A stretch of 64,000 nt of DNA from Myxococcaceae bacterium (GTDB lineage Bacteria; Myxococcota; Myxococcia; Myxococcales; Myxococcaceae). The stretch lies in contig JAFGNZ010000025.1 of assembly GCA_016926755.1 (NCBI GenBank), positions 1 to 64,000 of the forward strand, read 5' to 3'. The position numbers were made by a program, and so were the translations under genes. The notes below the pieces were generated by a model. It searched no databases. It saw nothing but the letters and a program-made list of their open reading frames with translations, and was not told the DNA's origin. How positions within the stretch are numbered: position 1 is the first letter of the stretch; the number at the start of each line of letters is the position of its first letter. Below, piece by piece: positions 26,230 through 36,186 of this stretch.

Positions 26230-26242
26230 CCGTGCCTCGCCG

Positions 26243-27271
26243 CTACGGGATGGTGTGGTTCCGCACCATGCTGTACTGGACGCTGCCGGTGAGGTCCTTC
26301 GAGTTGAAGTGTCCGTACGGGTACGCGGTGTACATCTTCTCTCCGGTCTGCCCGGGGATTCGCGCCGTGTACTCGTAGTAGACGATGCCGCCGTAGCCGA
26401 TGATCTCGTCCACCGTGGAGTGGATGGAGTAGCGGTAGGCCCCCTCATAGCGGCTGCTGGACATCAGGTTCTCCAGGTACGCCGAGCGGCCCGACACGCC
26501 GAAGCCATTCCACCACCCCGGGTACAGGCCGTTGGTGGAGCCGCAGGTGGGCGTGGTGGGCCCCGTCTGGTAGCAGCTCGTCAGGCCCCGGTTGGCCCCC
26601 GCGATGCCGACGAAGGTGTCCACCGATGAGGTGAGCGGCGGGCCCACGTAGTACTGGCCGCCCTCCAGCGCGTCCGTGGCGTAGCCACCGAGGATGGCCT
26701 TGCGCGCCAGCGTCACGCCCATCGAGTGCGCGATGATGTCCACCTTGGTCGCGCCGGTGTACGCCTTCACCGCCTCGATGAACTTGCGGATCTTCATCAC
26801 GTACGTCTTCGAGTGGTACTGCTGCGACGAGAGCGCCGCGCTCGCCGGGCCCCACGTCGTGGCGTACAGCTCGCTCGTCTTGTAGCCCTTGGACTGGAAG
26901 TACTCGATCGATGCGTTCCAGCCCGACTGGCCCGCGGTGCCCGTGCCGATCGCCTTGTCCGAGTTGCCGTGGATGAAGATGACCGGCTGGTTCACCACCG
27001 TGTCCGTGCTGCTCGCCTTGCCGCCGTAGCTGCCGCCGACCAGATCGTCACGCACCAGGTTGTACTGGGGCTCATAGCCGTTGGCCTGCAGCCACTGGCG
27101 GAAGTGCGAGGTGAAGCCCGCCGTGGAGACGGCCGCCGCCTCCTGCGTGGCGAGCGCTCCCGCCGGGGCCTCGGTGTTCACGTCGACAGGTTCGGTTCCG
27201 TCGCCGCAGCCGGCGGACAGGGGACCCAGGCACAGCGCACCCAGCAACGACAGGGAAGAGCCCAGACGCAT
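26243..27271 (-). CDS. Secreted or lipid-anchored class 2 lipase
   Basis: About 342 residues from ATG 27271, with AAGGAG 7 nt upstream; the longer track start is rejected. The signal ends in [11 protein letters not shown], a lipobox-like site, so a lipoprotein is likely. The Lipase_2 pattern is present: [13 protein letters not shown] oxyanion region, nucleophile in [13 protein letters not shown] and a late His in [11 protein letters not shown]. Family members hydrolyse acylglycerols or other esters. Operator copies at 27373-27391 and 27447-27471 lie in the divergent promoter shared with the MFS gene. It is the likely first step of the island's pathway. Confidence 0.88.
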   Translation of the reverse strand: MRLGSSLSLLGALCLGPLSAGCGDGTEPVDVNTEAPAGALATQEAAAVSTAGFTSHFRQWLQANGYEPQYNLVRDDLVGGSYGGKASSTDTVVNQPVIFIHGNSDKAIGTGTAGQSGWNASIEYFQSKGYKTSELYATTWGPASAALSSQQYHSKTYVMKIRKFIEAVKAYTGATKVDIIAHSMGVTLARKAILGGYATDALEGGQYYVGPPLTSSVDTFVGIAGANRGLTSCYQTGPTTPTCGSTNGLYPGWWNGFGVSGRSAYLENLMSSSRYEGAYRYSIHSTVDEIIGYGGIVYYEYTARIPGQTGEKMYTAYPYGHFNSKDLTGSVQYSMVRNHTIP

Positions 27272-27372
27272 CGCGTTTCTCCTTGAGACGGGGGATCGCC
27301 CACTCGCGGACGGAGCAGGCACGCGCCGGAGTAACGGATTTCCGCTGGAAAGGCTGTCAGTCAAATGGCCGC

Positions 27373-27391
27373 GAAGTTGAATCCTGATTCA
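27373..27391 (-). promoter_or_regulatory. Candidate TetR operator, site 3 (inverted orientation)
   Basis: Read on the minus strand this is TGAATCAGGATTCAACTTC, matching the operator core. It lies about 100 bp upstream of the lipase start at 27271. Confidence 0.6.
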
Positions 27392-27446
27392 CCCATGACG
27401 CACCGCGGGGTGGCTCCAGCTTCAACTTTCCCGGAATGACGCACCG

Positions 27447-27471
27447 GAAAGGTGAATCACCCTTCAACTTC
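27447..27471 (+). promoter_or_regulatory. Candidate TetR operator, site 4
   Basis: GAAAGGTGAATCACCCTTCAACTTC agrees with site 2 at nearly every position from TGAATC to the end. It lies about 125 bp upstream of the MHS transporter start. Confidence 0.65.
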
Positions 27472-27594
27472 ATTTGCTCGCGATGGAGCCTCTTTGGTAG
27501 GGATGCGGTCAACGCGAAGAGCCAACCTCCGCCCTCCGGCCGAGGCCCCTCCCGCGGAGCGCGCGTCAGCGGGCGGCGCGACGGAGGCAAGCAC

Positions 27595-28965
27595 ATGGAG
27601 CCCCACCCGGCCGGTACACCGGCGCCCTCGCAAAGCTCGCAGCACTCGATCCTGAAGGTGGCCGCGGCCAGCTTCATCGGCACGGCCATCGAGTGGTACG
27701 ACTTCTTCCTCTATGGCATGGCGGCGGCGCTCGTCTTCAACCGCCTGTTCTTCCCTTCGTTCGATCCGCTGACGGGCACGCTGGCCGCGTTCGCCACCTT
27801 CGCCGTCGGCTTCGTCGCCCGCCCGGTGGGTGGGGTGGTGTTCGGGCACTTCGGGGACAAGCTCGGCCGCAAGACGATGCTGAGCGCCACCTTGATGATC
27901 ATGGGCGCGGCGACGTTCCTGGTGGGGCTGCTGCCCACCTATGAGAGCATTGGCGCGTGGGCCCCCGCACTGCTCGTCTTCCTGCGGCTGCTCCAGGGCT
28001 TCGGGCTGGGCGGAGAGTGGGGCGGGGCGGTGCTGATGGCCGTGGAGCATGCGCCCGCGCACCGGCGCGGCTTCTATGGGAGCTGGCCGCAGATGGGCGC
28101 CCCCGCGGGCATGCTCGTGGCCACGGCCGTGCTCTCTGCCTTCTCCCGGATGCCCGAGGCGACGTTCCTCGCCTGGGGCTGGCGCATCCCGTTCCTGCTC
28201 AGCGCCGTGCTCATCGGCATCGGGGTATTCATCCGCCTGAGCGTGGCCGAGTCCCCCGTCTTCGAGCAGCGCAAGCGGGAAGCGCAGGAGTCTGGCCCCC
28301 CGGTGCTCGAGGTGCTGCGCAAGTACCCCCGGCAGATCCTCCTGGCCATGGGGGCGCGCTTCGCGGAGAACGGCTGCTACTACATCATCAGCACCTTCGT
28401 GCTGACCTATGGCACGGAGCGGCTCGGGCTCCCGCGCACCTCGGTGCTCAACGGTGTGCTCGCGGCCAACGTTGTCCACCTGCTGGCCATCCCGGTGTTC
28501 GGTGCCGCCTCGGACCGCTTCGGCCGCCGCCCGGTGTACCTGGCCGGCGCGGTCGGGTGTGGCCTGCTGGCCTTCCCCTTCTTCTGGCTCCTCGACACGA
28601 AAGAGGTGTTTCTCATCGGGCTGGCCATCTCGCTGGGCTTCATCGCCCACGCGGCCATGTATGGGCCCCAGGCCAGCTTCTTCTCCGAGCTGTTCGGCAC
28701 TCGCGTCCGCTACAGCGGCGCATCGCTCGGGTACCAGCTCGCCTCCGTGTTCGCGGGTGGGCTGTCCCCCGTCATCGCCACCGTCCTGCTCGCGAAGTCC
28801 GGCGGTCAGTCCTGGCCCATCTCCATCTACGTCATCGGGCTCTCCGTCATCACCCTCGCCTCGGTGTACCTCTCCGCGGAGACCTTCCGCGAGCGGCTGA
28901 CCGATGAGGCGCCCGCCGCGGCCCAGGCGGGCGCGGGGGGCTCGCAAGGCCGGGACGCGGCGTGA
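27595..28965 (+). CDS. MFS transporter of the metabolite:H+ symporter (MHS) type
   Basis: About 456 residues from ATG 27595, with GGAGG 7 nt upstream. The start ASFIGTAIEWYDFFLYGMAAALVFN is diagnostic of the MHS family (KgtP, ProP, ShiA, citrate carriers). FGHFGDKLGRKTML and SDRFGRRPVYL are the two conserved loop motifs. Twelve membrane segments are expected. It probably imports a short organic acid or related metabolite. Two acyl-CoA ligases follow on the same strand, so the transported acid may be activated at once. Its promoter carries the island operator. Confidence 0.93.
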   Translation: MEPHPAGTPAPSQSSQHSILKVAAASFIGTAIEWYDFFLYGMAAALVFNRLFFPSFDPLTGTLAAFATFAVGFVARPVGGVVFGHFGDKLGRKTMLSATLMIMGAATFLVGLLPTYESIGAWAPALLVFLRLLQGFGLGGEWGGAVLMAVEHAPAHRRGFYGSWPQMGAPAGMLVATAVLSAFSRMPEATFLAWGWRIPFLLSAVLIGIGVFIRLSVAESPVFEQRKREAQESGPPVLEVLRKYPRQILLAMGARFAENGCYYIISTFVLTYGTERLGLPRTSVLNGVLAANVVHLLAIPVFGAASDRFGRRPVYLAGAVGCGLLAFPFFWLLDTKEVFLIGLAISLGFIAHAAMYGPQASFFSELFGTRVRYSGASLGYQLASVFAGGLSPVIATVLLAKSGGQSWPISIYVIGLSVITLASVYLSAETFRERLTDEAPAAAQAGAGGSQGRDAA

Positions 28966-29026
28966 GCGCCCCGCGCTCCGGGTGAGGGGTTCAGGCTCGT
29001 GTCTTCCGCTCCGAGGTCAACGCACC

Positions 29027-30565
<1,539 letters not shown>

Positions 30566-30575
30566 GCCTGCCGCC

Positions 30576-32096
30576 ATGACGCCCATCGTCCACGACTGGC
30601 TGGCCCGACGCGCCTGGCTCTCGCCGGACCGCGTCGCGCTCATCGACACCTTGAGCGGCGGGCGGCGCATCACCTTCCGCGAGTGGAACGCCACCGCCAA
30701 CCGCACCGCCCGCCTGCTGCACGACACGCTCGGCGTGCGGCGAGGAGATCGCGTCGCGGTGCTGGCGATGAACTGCGTGGAGTACCTGGACCTGCTCTTC
30801 GCCTGCGCCAAGCTGGGCGCCATCCTCCAGCCGCTCAACTGGCGCCTCAGCCCCGAGGAGCTCAAGGGGCTGCTCGCGGACGCGGAGCCCCTCGTCCTCG
30901 TCTACGGCCCCGACTTCCAGGCCCAGGTGGACGCCGTGCGCCTCCACGCCTGCAGCGTGCGCCACGTGGTGCCGCTGGTGGACTCGCCTGGCCGGCTCGC
31001 CACGGACGTCCCCTTCGCCGCGAGGGACTCGCTGGCGGACACGCCCCCTCCGCCCCTGGAGCTGGAGGCGGGCGATCCGTGGGTGCTCTGCTACACGGGC
31101 GGCAGCACCGGGCTCCCCAAGGCCGCCATCCTCACCCACGGCTCCATCACCGCCAACGCGGCCAACACCGTGGTGAGCTGGGGCCTCACCGCGGAGGACG
31201 TGGCGCTGCTCAACGCGCCGCTTTTCCACACCGGCGGCCTCAACGTCTTCACCACGCCCCTGGTGTACGTGGGCGGCGCGTCCGTGGTGTGCCGCGGCTT
31301 CGACGTGGAGCAGGTGCTGGACCTGGTGGATCGCGGAGAGGTGAGCCTCGTCTTCGGCGTGCCCACCATGTTCATCGAGCTGCAGCGCCACCCGCGCTTC
31401 GACACGGTGGACTTCTCACGCCTCAAGCTGCTCATCAGCGGCGGGGCGCCATGCCCCGCGCCCGTCTTCGAGCGCTTCTTCGCCCGCGGCGTGGCCTTCA
31501 AGACGGGCTACGGCCTCACCGAGGCGGGGCCCAACAACTTCTGGCTGCCGCCTGGAGAGGTGCGGCGCAAGCCGGGGGCGGTGGGCGTGCCCCTCTTCCA
31601 CATCGAGGCCCGGCTGGAGGGGGACGGCGAGGTGGGCGAGCTGCTCCTGCGCGGGCCGCATGTCTGCGCGGGCTACTGGCGCCGGCCCGAGGAGACCGCC
31701 AGGGCCCTGGCCGGCGGCTGGCTGCACACGGGCGATCTGGCGGAGCGCGACGCGGACGGGTGCTACCGCATCGTCGGCCGCGTGAAGGATCTCATCATCT
31801 CCGGAGGGGAGAACATCTACCCCGCCGAGGTGGAGAGCGTGCTCGCCGGGCATCCGGAGGTGGCGGAGGTGGCCATCATCGGCGTGCCGGATCCGAAGTG
31901 GGGCGAGGTGCCTCGTGCGCTCGTCGTCCCGCGTCCCGGGGCCGCCCTCACCGCGGAGGCGCTGCTGGCGTATTGCCAGGGGAGGCTGGCCCGCTACAAG
32001 GCGCCGAAGACGGTGCGCTTCGTGGATGCCCTGCCGCGCACCGCCGCGGGCAAGGTGGATCGCCGCGAGCTGGCCGCGCGGCACGGCGCACCCTGA
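30576..32096 (+). CDS. AMP-forming acyl-CoA synthetase, copy 3 of 3
   Basis: About 506 residues from ATG 30576. Motifs: LCYTGGSTGLPKAAILTH, TGYGLTEAGPNNFW, HTGDLAERDADG, GRVKDLIISGGENIYPAEVE and Lys in TAAGKVDRREL. It is closer in sequence style to copy 1 (the shared MFIEL/TQYQQL and SGGAP blocks) than to copy 2, suggesting an older duplication. It follows copy 2 by 10 nt. The stop lies inside a palindromic hairpin shared with the convergent MCP stop. Confidence 0.93.
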   Translation: MTPIVHDWLARRAWLSPDRVALIDTLSGGRRITFREWNATANRTARLLHDTLGVRRGDRVAVLAMNCVEYLDLLFACAKLGAILQPLNWRLSPEELKGLLADAEPLVLVYGPDFQAQVDAVRLHACSVRHVVPLVDSPGRLATDVPFAARDSLADTPPPPLELEAGDPWVLCYTGGSTGLPKAAILTHGSITANAANTVVSWGLTAEDVALLNAPLFHTGGLNVFTTPLVYVGGASVVCRGFDVEQVLDLVDRGEVSLVFGVPTMFIELQRHPRFDTVDFSRLKLLISGGAPCPAPVFERFFARGVAFKTGYGLTEAGPNNFWLPPGEVRRKPGAVGVPLFHIEARLEGDGEVGELLLRGPHVCAGYWRRPEETARALAGGWLHTGDLAERDADGCYRIVGRVKDLIISGGENIYPAEVESVLAGHPEVAEVAIIGVPDPKWGEVPRALVVPRPGAALTAEALLAYCQGRLARYKAPKTVRFVDALPRTAAGKVDRRELAARHGAP

Positions 32097-32110
32097 GCCC
32101 CGCGGCTCAG
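32093..32110. terminator. Perfect hairpin joining two convergent stop codons
   Basis: CTGAGCC-CCGC-GGCTCAG is a 7-bp perfect stem. Its left arm contains the ligase TGA (32094) and its right arm the complement of the MCP stop. Nearly the same sequence occurs at 34636-34650. Confidence 0.55.
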
Positions 32111-33771
32111 GAGTCCTCTTTCTTCACGTCGGAGGAGAAGCGCGCGGCCAGCGCCCAGAGCTGCTGCGCCTGCGCGTGCAGGTCCACCACGGACTGGGCG
32201 ATCTGCTCCACGCCCGCCACCGACTCCAGCGCGTCGACGGAGATCGTCTTGAGGCGCTCGGCCAGGTGCTCACCGGAGGTGGACTGCCGGACGCCATCGG
32301 CGGCCAGCTGCCCCACGCGGGTGTGGATCTCCTGCGCCCCGGAGACGATGCGCGCCAGCGCCTGCCCCGTGGCAGAAGACAGCTGCAACCCTTCCTCCAC
32401 CAGCGTGGTGCCCTGCTGCATGAACGCCACCGCCGCCGCGGTGTCCTCCTGGTTCTTCTTCAGGAGCTGTTCGATCTGCTCCACCGCGTCGCGCGAGCGG
32501 TGCGCCAGCTTGCGCACCTCGTTGGCCACCACGCTGAACCCCTTGCCGTGCTCGCCAGCGCGGGCTGCCTCGATGGCCGTGTTCACCGCCAGGATGTTCG
32601 TCTCATTGGAGACGTCCTGGATGAGCCGGAGCATCTGCGCCACCACCGCGGCGGAGGCGCTCAGCCGCATCACCATCTGCTCCGAGCTCTGGACCACCTG
32701 GACGATCTCGGAGATCTTCCCCGCGGCGCGCTCCACCGTGTCGCCACCCTGCTCCGCCACGCGCCCATTGCTCGCGGCCGCCTCGGACGTGGTCAGCGCC
32801 TGCTCGGCGCCCTGGGAGGTGGCGCGGCTCATCTCCAGCATGGCCTGGGAGACCTGCTGGAGCTGAGTGCACTGCGCGCGCGAGGCCTGGGAGAGCAGCT
32901 CCGCGGACTGGCGGATCCGATCCACGTCCGCCACCGTGGAGATGGCCACGTCCACCAGGCCCTTCACCGTCTCCCGGATGCCCACCACCATGGCGTTGAA
33001 GGCCTGCCCCAGCCGGCCGATCTCATCCTCCGTGCTGACCGGCACCGTGATGTTGAGGTCTCCTCGCGCCACCTGGTGCGCCGCGTCCGCCAGCGCGCGC
33101 ACCGGCCGCACCGTGGACCAGGAGAGGGCCGTCCCCGCCGCCACCGCCAGCAGCAGCCCCGTACACACCACCAGCAGCAGGCGCCGATGGAGCGCCACCA
33201 TCTCCTTGTCCACGTCCTCCATGTACACGCCCGTGCCCAGCACCCACCCCCACGGGGAGAAGAGCTTCACGTAGGACTTCTTGGGCAGCGGCTGCGCCTC
33301 TCCGGGGCGCGTGGCCAGGTAGGAGATGAAGCCCTCTCCCTGCGTACGTGCCAGCACGACGATGTCCACGAAGACGGCCTTGCCGCTCGCGTCACGGTAG
33401 CCCGTCAGGTCCTTGCCCAGCATCGCGGGCAGGTGCGGATGCACCACCAGCCGCGTCGAGAGATCATTCACCCAGAAGTACTCGGAGTTCCCGTAGCGCA
33501 GCTGCTGGAGGAGCCGCGCCGCCTCGGCCTGGGCCTGCTCCGTCGTCAGCTCCCCCGCGCGCACGCGCGCCTCGCACACCTCCAGCACGCCGTACGCCGT
33601 CTCCACGGCATGTCGCAGCGAGCGCACCCGGTCCTCGTCCAGCTGTGCACGGACGCTCGGGAGCACGTACAGCGGCTGCAGGAGGAGCAGCGGCAGAGCC
33701 ACCGCTCCCATTGCGAGGTACAGCTTCGTGAGGAGGCTGCGACGTCTCAGTGCCAACACCATCGCCTCCAA
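32107..33771 (-). CDS. Methyl-accepting chemotaxis protein with sCache sensor
   Basis: About 554 residues. TM1 (about 13-37) is followed by a periplasmic single Cache domain (about 40-185), with YFWVNDLSTRLVVHPHLPAMLGKDL and WGWVLGTGVYMEDVD typical of sCache_2. TM2 is LLLVVCTGLLLAVAAGTALSW. A HAMP domain and a coiled signalling domain follow, with the hairpin NILAVNTAIEAARAGEHGKGFSVVANEVRKLAHRS. sCache_2 domains often bind small carboxylates, which would fit the acid-uptake island next door, but that is inference. No che genes are adjacent. Confidence 0.94.
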   Translation of the reverse strand: MEAMVLALRRRSLLTKLYLAMGAVALPLLLLQPLYVLPSVRAQLDEDRVRSLRHAVETAYGVLEVCEARVRAGELTTEQAQAEAARLLQQLRYGNSEYFWVNDLSTRLVVHPHLPAMLGKDLTGYRDASGKAVFVDIVVLARTQGEGFISYLATRPGEAQPLPKKSYVKLFSPWGWVLGTGVYMEDVDKEMVALHRRLLLVVCTGLLLAVAAGTALSWSTVRPVRALADAAHQVARGDLNITVPVSTEDEIGRLGQAFNAMVVGIRETVKGLVDVAISTVADVDRIRQSAELLSQASRAQCTQLQQVSQAMLEMSRATSQGAEQALTTSEAAASNGRVAEQGGDTVERAAGKISEIVQVVQSSEQMVMRLSASAAVVAQMLRLIQDVSNETNILAVNTAIEAARAGEHGKGFSVVANEVRKLAHRSRDAVEQIEQLLKKNQEDTAAAVAFMQQGTTLVEEGLQLSSATGQALARIVSGAQEIHTRVGQLAADGVRQSTSGEHLAERLKTISVDALESVAGVEQIAQSVVDLHAQAQQLWALAARFSSDVKKEDS

Positions 33772-34269
33772 GACTAGGGCACTCTGGCCCGGCGTGGGTG
33801 CCTGCCCGCCCTCTTGATGGTCATTGAGGGCCTGTGCGGATCCGCCCAGACGTAACAGGTTCCCTGAGGAAGTCCCCGTCTGTGGGCGCCGAAGAGAGAA
33901 CCTCCCAGGTTGGATTCTGATTCAGGACCTCCATGGAGTGAGCCTCGGTTCGCGCCGAGAGGCGCTCACGGATCCGGCGATGAGACAGGGCACCCCGGAT
34001 GGAAGCGGGTGGCCGCTCTGCTCGGAGCAGCCCCCTGGGCCCGAGGGAAAATGCGCGTGAAGCGCTGCGCTCCGTGGGTGTCCTACACCGTAGGCCTCTG
34101 CTGCAGGACCTCTGAGGTTCTCCCCCGAGTCGTGACGGCGCGGTGCGCCATCCTGCCGCGGTTCGCGACCTGCCAGGTGAAGACGCGCAGATCTACCCGG
34201 CAAGTTCTGTCTGTCTGCCTCCATACGTCCTAAGCCGTCAACCGCACCTTTCGGGTCGGGCAAGGAAGC
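33772..34269. other. Long divergent intergenic region upstream of the XRE gene
   Basis: I see no credible gene in these 498 bp; the small track ORFs here lack ribosome sites and recognisable sequence. Short palindromes CTCCATGGAG (near 33930) and CCTACACCGTAGG (near 34082) are present, as is TCTGATTCAGGA near 33915, which shares CTGATTCAGG with the palindrome at 35685. They could be operators for the XRE regulator. Confidence 0.3.
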
Positions 34270-34638
34270 ATGGACAAAAAACTCGCATCGACAATCGGCG
34301 CTGCGGCGCGTGCCGCCCGGATGCGCCTGGAGCTCACGCAAGCAGACGTGGCGGAGCGCATCGACGTGGCGACGGAGGTGTACGGTCGTCTCGAGCGCGG
34401 AGGGATGTTGCCCAGCGTGCAGACGCTGCTCAAGCTGTGCAACGAGCTGAACGTCTCCTCGGACGAGCTGCTGGGCCTGACACCGCACAGCGCCAGCCCC
34501 CGCGCGTCGTCGGTGGAGGCGCCCTCGCTGCCCACCGAGCGGCCGGAGATTCGTCGGCTGCTGCGCAGCATGCGGCAGCTGGACTCCTCTCACATCAAGC
34601 TGCTCGGGCTGGTCGCCAAGGCGCTGCTGCGGCGCTGA
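34270..34638 (+). CDS. XRE-family helix-turn-helix regulator
   Basis: About 122 residues, with AAGGA just upstream of the ATG. The N-terminal HTH_3 is clear: IGAAARAARMRLELTQADVAERIDVATEVYGRLERGGMLPSVQTLLKLCNELNVSSDELLGL (about 8-75). A short linker and a helical C-terminus (RRLLRSMRQLDSSHIKLLGLVAKALLRR) may dimerise or bind a partner. There is no obvious toxin beside it. It converges with the kinase-receiver fusion, and the stops lie inside a shared hairpin. Confidence 0.88.
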   Translation: MDKKLASTIGAAARAARMRLELTQADVAERIDVATEVYGRLERGGMLPSVQTLLKLCNELNVSSDELLGLTPHSASPRASSVEAPSLPTERPEIRRLLRSMRQLDSSHIKLLGLVAKALLRR

Positions 34639-34650
34639 GCCCGCGGCTCA
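34636..34650. terminator. Hairpin joining two convergent stop codons
   Basis: TGAGCC-CGC-GGCTCA is a 6-bp perfect stem. The arms contain the stops of the XRE gene (34636) and the kinase-receiver gene. It is the same design as at 32093. Confidence 0.5.
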
Positions 34651-35445
34651 CAGAACCATCAGGAGCCGCCCCAGCTCGTCCGGCTTCACCGGCTTGACCC
34701 GGTGATGGTCGAAGCCCGCCTGGAGCGCGCGGTGCCGGTCCTCGGGCCCTCCGTAGCCGGTGATGGCGACGAGCCGGATGTCCTCTCCCACCCGAGCCCG
34801 CAGCTCCTTCGCCACGCGGTAGCCGTCCAGCCCCGGCAGGCCCATGTCCACCAGGGCCAGCTCTGGTCGGGCCTCCATCGCCAGCGCCACTCCATCCAGT
34901 CCGTCCTGCGCCACCTGCACCTGGTGCCCCCACAGCTCCAGCAGGTCTCGGAGCGCCACCTGCTGGAGGGTGGCGCACAGGTCCAGCCGCTCGCGGCGCG
35001 GCTCCACCTTGCCGCGGGTGATGCGGCTGACGTCCAGCAGATCATTCACCAGCTCGTAGAGGGCCTCGGCCGAGGTGCGGATGAACTGGACCTGCTTCTC
35101 CTGCTCGGCGGAGAGCTGGCCGTTGAGCGGGTTGAGCAGCACCTTGGACAGGCCGAGGATGGAGTGCAGCGGCGTGCGGAACTCGTGGCTCACGTTGGCC
35201 ACCACGCGGCTCTTCACCTCCGCGGCGCGCTGGAGGCTCTCGGCCTTCTCGTCCAGGGCGGCGTGGAGGCTGCGCACGCCGAGGTTGGACTCCTCCAGGT
35301 CGCGGTTGAGGCGCTGCAGCTCGTCCGCGCGCCGCTGGAGCCATGAGGGCTGCTCCTGGAGAATGCGGCGGGCAGTGTGGGGAGCCCGAGTGTCCCTCCC
35401 AAGGGGGTCGTCAGTGCTCCGTGGGACGTGATAGGTAGTCCCCAT
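34648..35445 (-). CDS. Histidine kinase dimerisation domain fused to a truncated receiver (deletion fusion)
   Basis: About 265 residues from ATG 35445. An N-terminal coiled coil (about 20-75) leads into HisKA with the phospho-His in VANVSHEFRTPLHSILGLSKVLL. The sequence then jumps from the start of the post-HisKA segment (DLCATLQQVA) straight into the second part of a receiver (LRDLLELWGHQVQVAQDG). The HATPase domain and the acidic beta-1 of the receiver are missing. The receiver Asp (ALVDMGLPGLDGY) and Lys (VKPVKP) remain. A GCGCCACC/GGTGGCGC inverted repeat sits exactly at the joint (34953-34976). Autophosphorylation is impossible without an ATPase. It may be a decaying gene or a phosphotransfer decoy. 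Confidence 0.8.
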   Translation of the reverse strand: MGTTYHVPRSTDDPLGRDTRAPHTARRILQEQPSWLQRRADELQRLNRDLEESNLGVRSLHAALDEKAESLQRAAEVKSRVVANVSHEFRTPLHSILGLSKVLLNPLNGQLSAEQEKQVQFIRTSAEALYELVNDLLDVSRITRGKVEPRRERLDLCATLQQVALRDLLELWGHQVQVAQDGLDGVALAMEARPELALVDMGLPGLDGYRVAKELRARVGEDIRLVAITGYGGPEDRHRALQAGFDHHRVKPVKPDELGRLLMVL

Positions 35446-35640
35446 GCTCGACCTGGCCCCTGTGGGAGCCACTCCCCGCGAGAGTCTGGCCCCAGGCACG
35501 GTCTGCTCTCCTGGGCGAGCTGCTCCAGCGCGTTCTGGAGGCTTCAGAACGGACAGGGGGGGCCTACCGCACCCTGGAGCCAACGTGCTGGGAGGCCCGC
35601 TCCCGGGTCAACCCGACGCGTCTCCTGCCGAATCGACTTG

Positions 35641-35668
35641 TTGGAATTCCGTGCTCGTCCGGTTAAAT
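35641..35668 (+). promoter_or_regulatory. Possible sigma-70-type promoter for the lipoprotein gene
   Basis: TTGGAA (35641-35646) and TTAAAT (35663-35668) are separated by 16 nt, upstream of the ATG at 35725. The palindrome CCCTGATTCAGGG (35685-35697) lies just downstream and could be an operator. Confidence 0.35.
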
Positions 35669-35724
35669 TGAGATGGCGCGTATTCCCTGATTCAGGGGGC
35701 GCCTCAACGCCGAGAGGAAGGTCC

Positions 35725-36186
35725 ATGCTGCCGAGGAGGCTCGTCACCAGCGCGCTGGCGCTCCTGGTCCTGCTGGGGGGCTGCACGGGCGCCTCGGAGC
35801 AGCTCCGGTGGGAGGGCGCCGAGCCGGTGGAGGAGGGGGGCGGCGGCGGGGACTCCGTCAGTCCTCGCATCCTGGCCCTCATCGCGCGCGGGCAGTTCGC
35901 CGAGGCCCAGGTGCTCATCCACGAGTCGGTGAAGGGCGGGCTGATGTCCCAGGCCACCGCCACCGGGCTGCTGGCCCGCATCCAGCTGCTCAACACGAAG
36001 CTGGGGGAGATCCCGGCGCGCCTCCAGCGGGTGGCCAGCTTCCCCGCCGTGCTCAAGGACTACACCCTTCATCAGATCCTCCTCTTTCTGGAGCAGCGCG
36101 ACTACAGCGTCGCCACGCAGGCCCAGCTGATGACGGCCAAGAAGCTGATCGAGCAGAGCCCCCGGCTGATGGAGAAGATCCCATGA
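35725..36186 (+). CDS. Small lipoprotein, unknown function
   Basis: About 153 residues from ATG 35725, with GAGGAAGG upstream. The signal MLPRRLVTSALALLVLLGGC has a good lipobox (LGGC). A Gly-rich linker (EEGGGGGDS) precedes a helical domain (about 45-153) with TPR-like helix spacing (ALIARGQFAEAQVLIHESVKGG). There is no catalytic motif. Its stop overlaps the next start by 4 nt (ATGA), so the two proteins are made together and may interact: a surface or periplasmic lipoprotein and a soluble TPR-like partner. Confidence 0.78.
   Translation: MLPRRLVTSALALLVLLGGCTGASEQLRWEGAEPVEEGGGGGDSVSPRILALIARGQFAEAQVLIHESVKGGLMSQATATGLLARIQLLNTKLGEIPARLQRVASFPAVLKDYTLHQILLFLEQRDYSVATQAQLMTAKKLIEQSPRLMEKIP

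Larger units (their letters stand above)
27272..27594. promoter_or_regulatory. Divergent promoter region of lipase and MHS transporter
   Basis: These 323 bp contain no gene. They hold two full copies of the island operator (27373-27391 on the minus strand, 27447-27471 on the plus strand) and a half-site CTTCAACTTTC near 27419-27429. The spacing would allow cooperative repression of both directions. Confidence 0.55.

Noticed and set aside
33824-34233. Small ORFs upstream of the XRE gene
   Set aside because: No Shine-Dalgarno, no recognisable sequence, and overlapping frames of similar quality.
35725-36186. SitA-type lipoprotein toxin
   Set aside because: The protein is too short for the delivery part plus a toxin domain, and no immunity-like gene pattern is seen.
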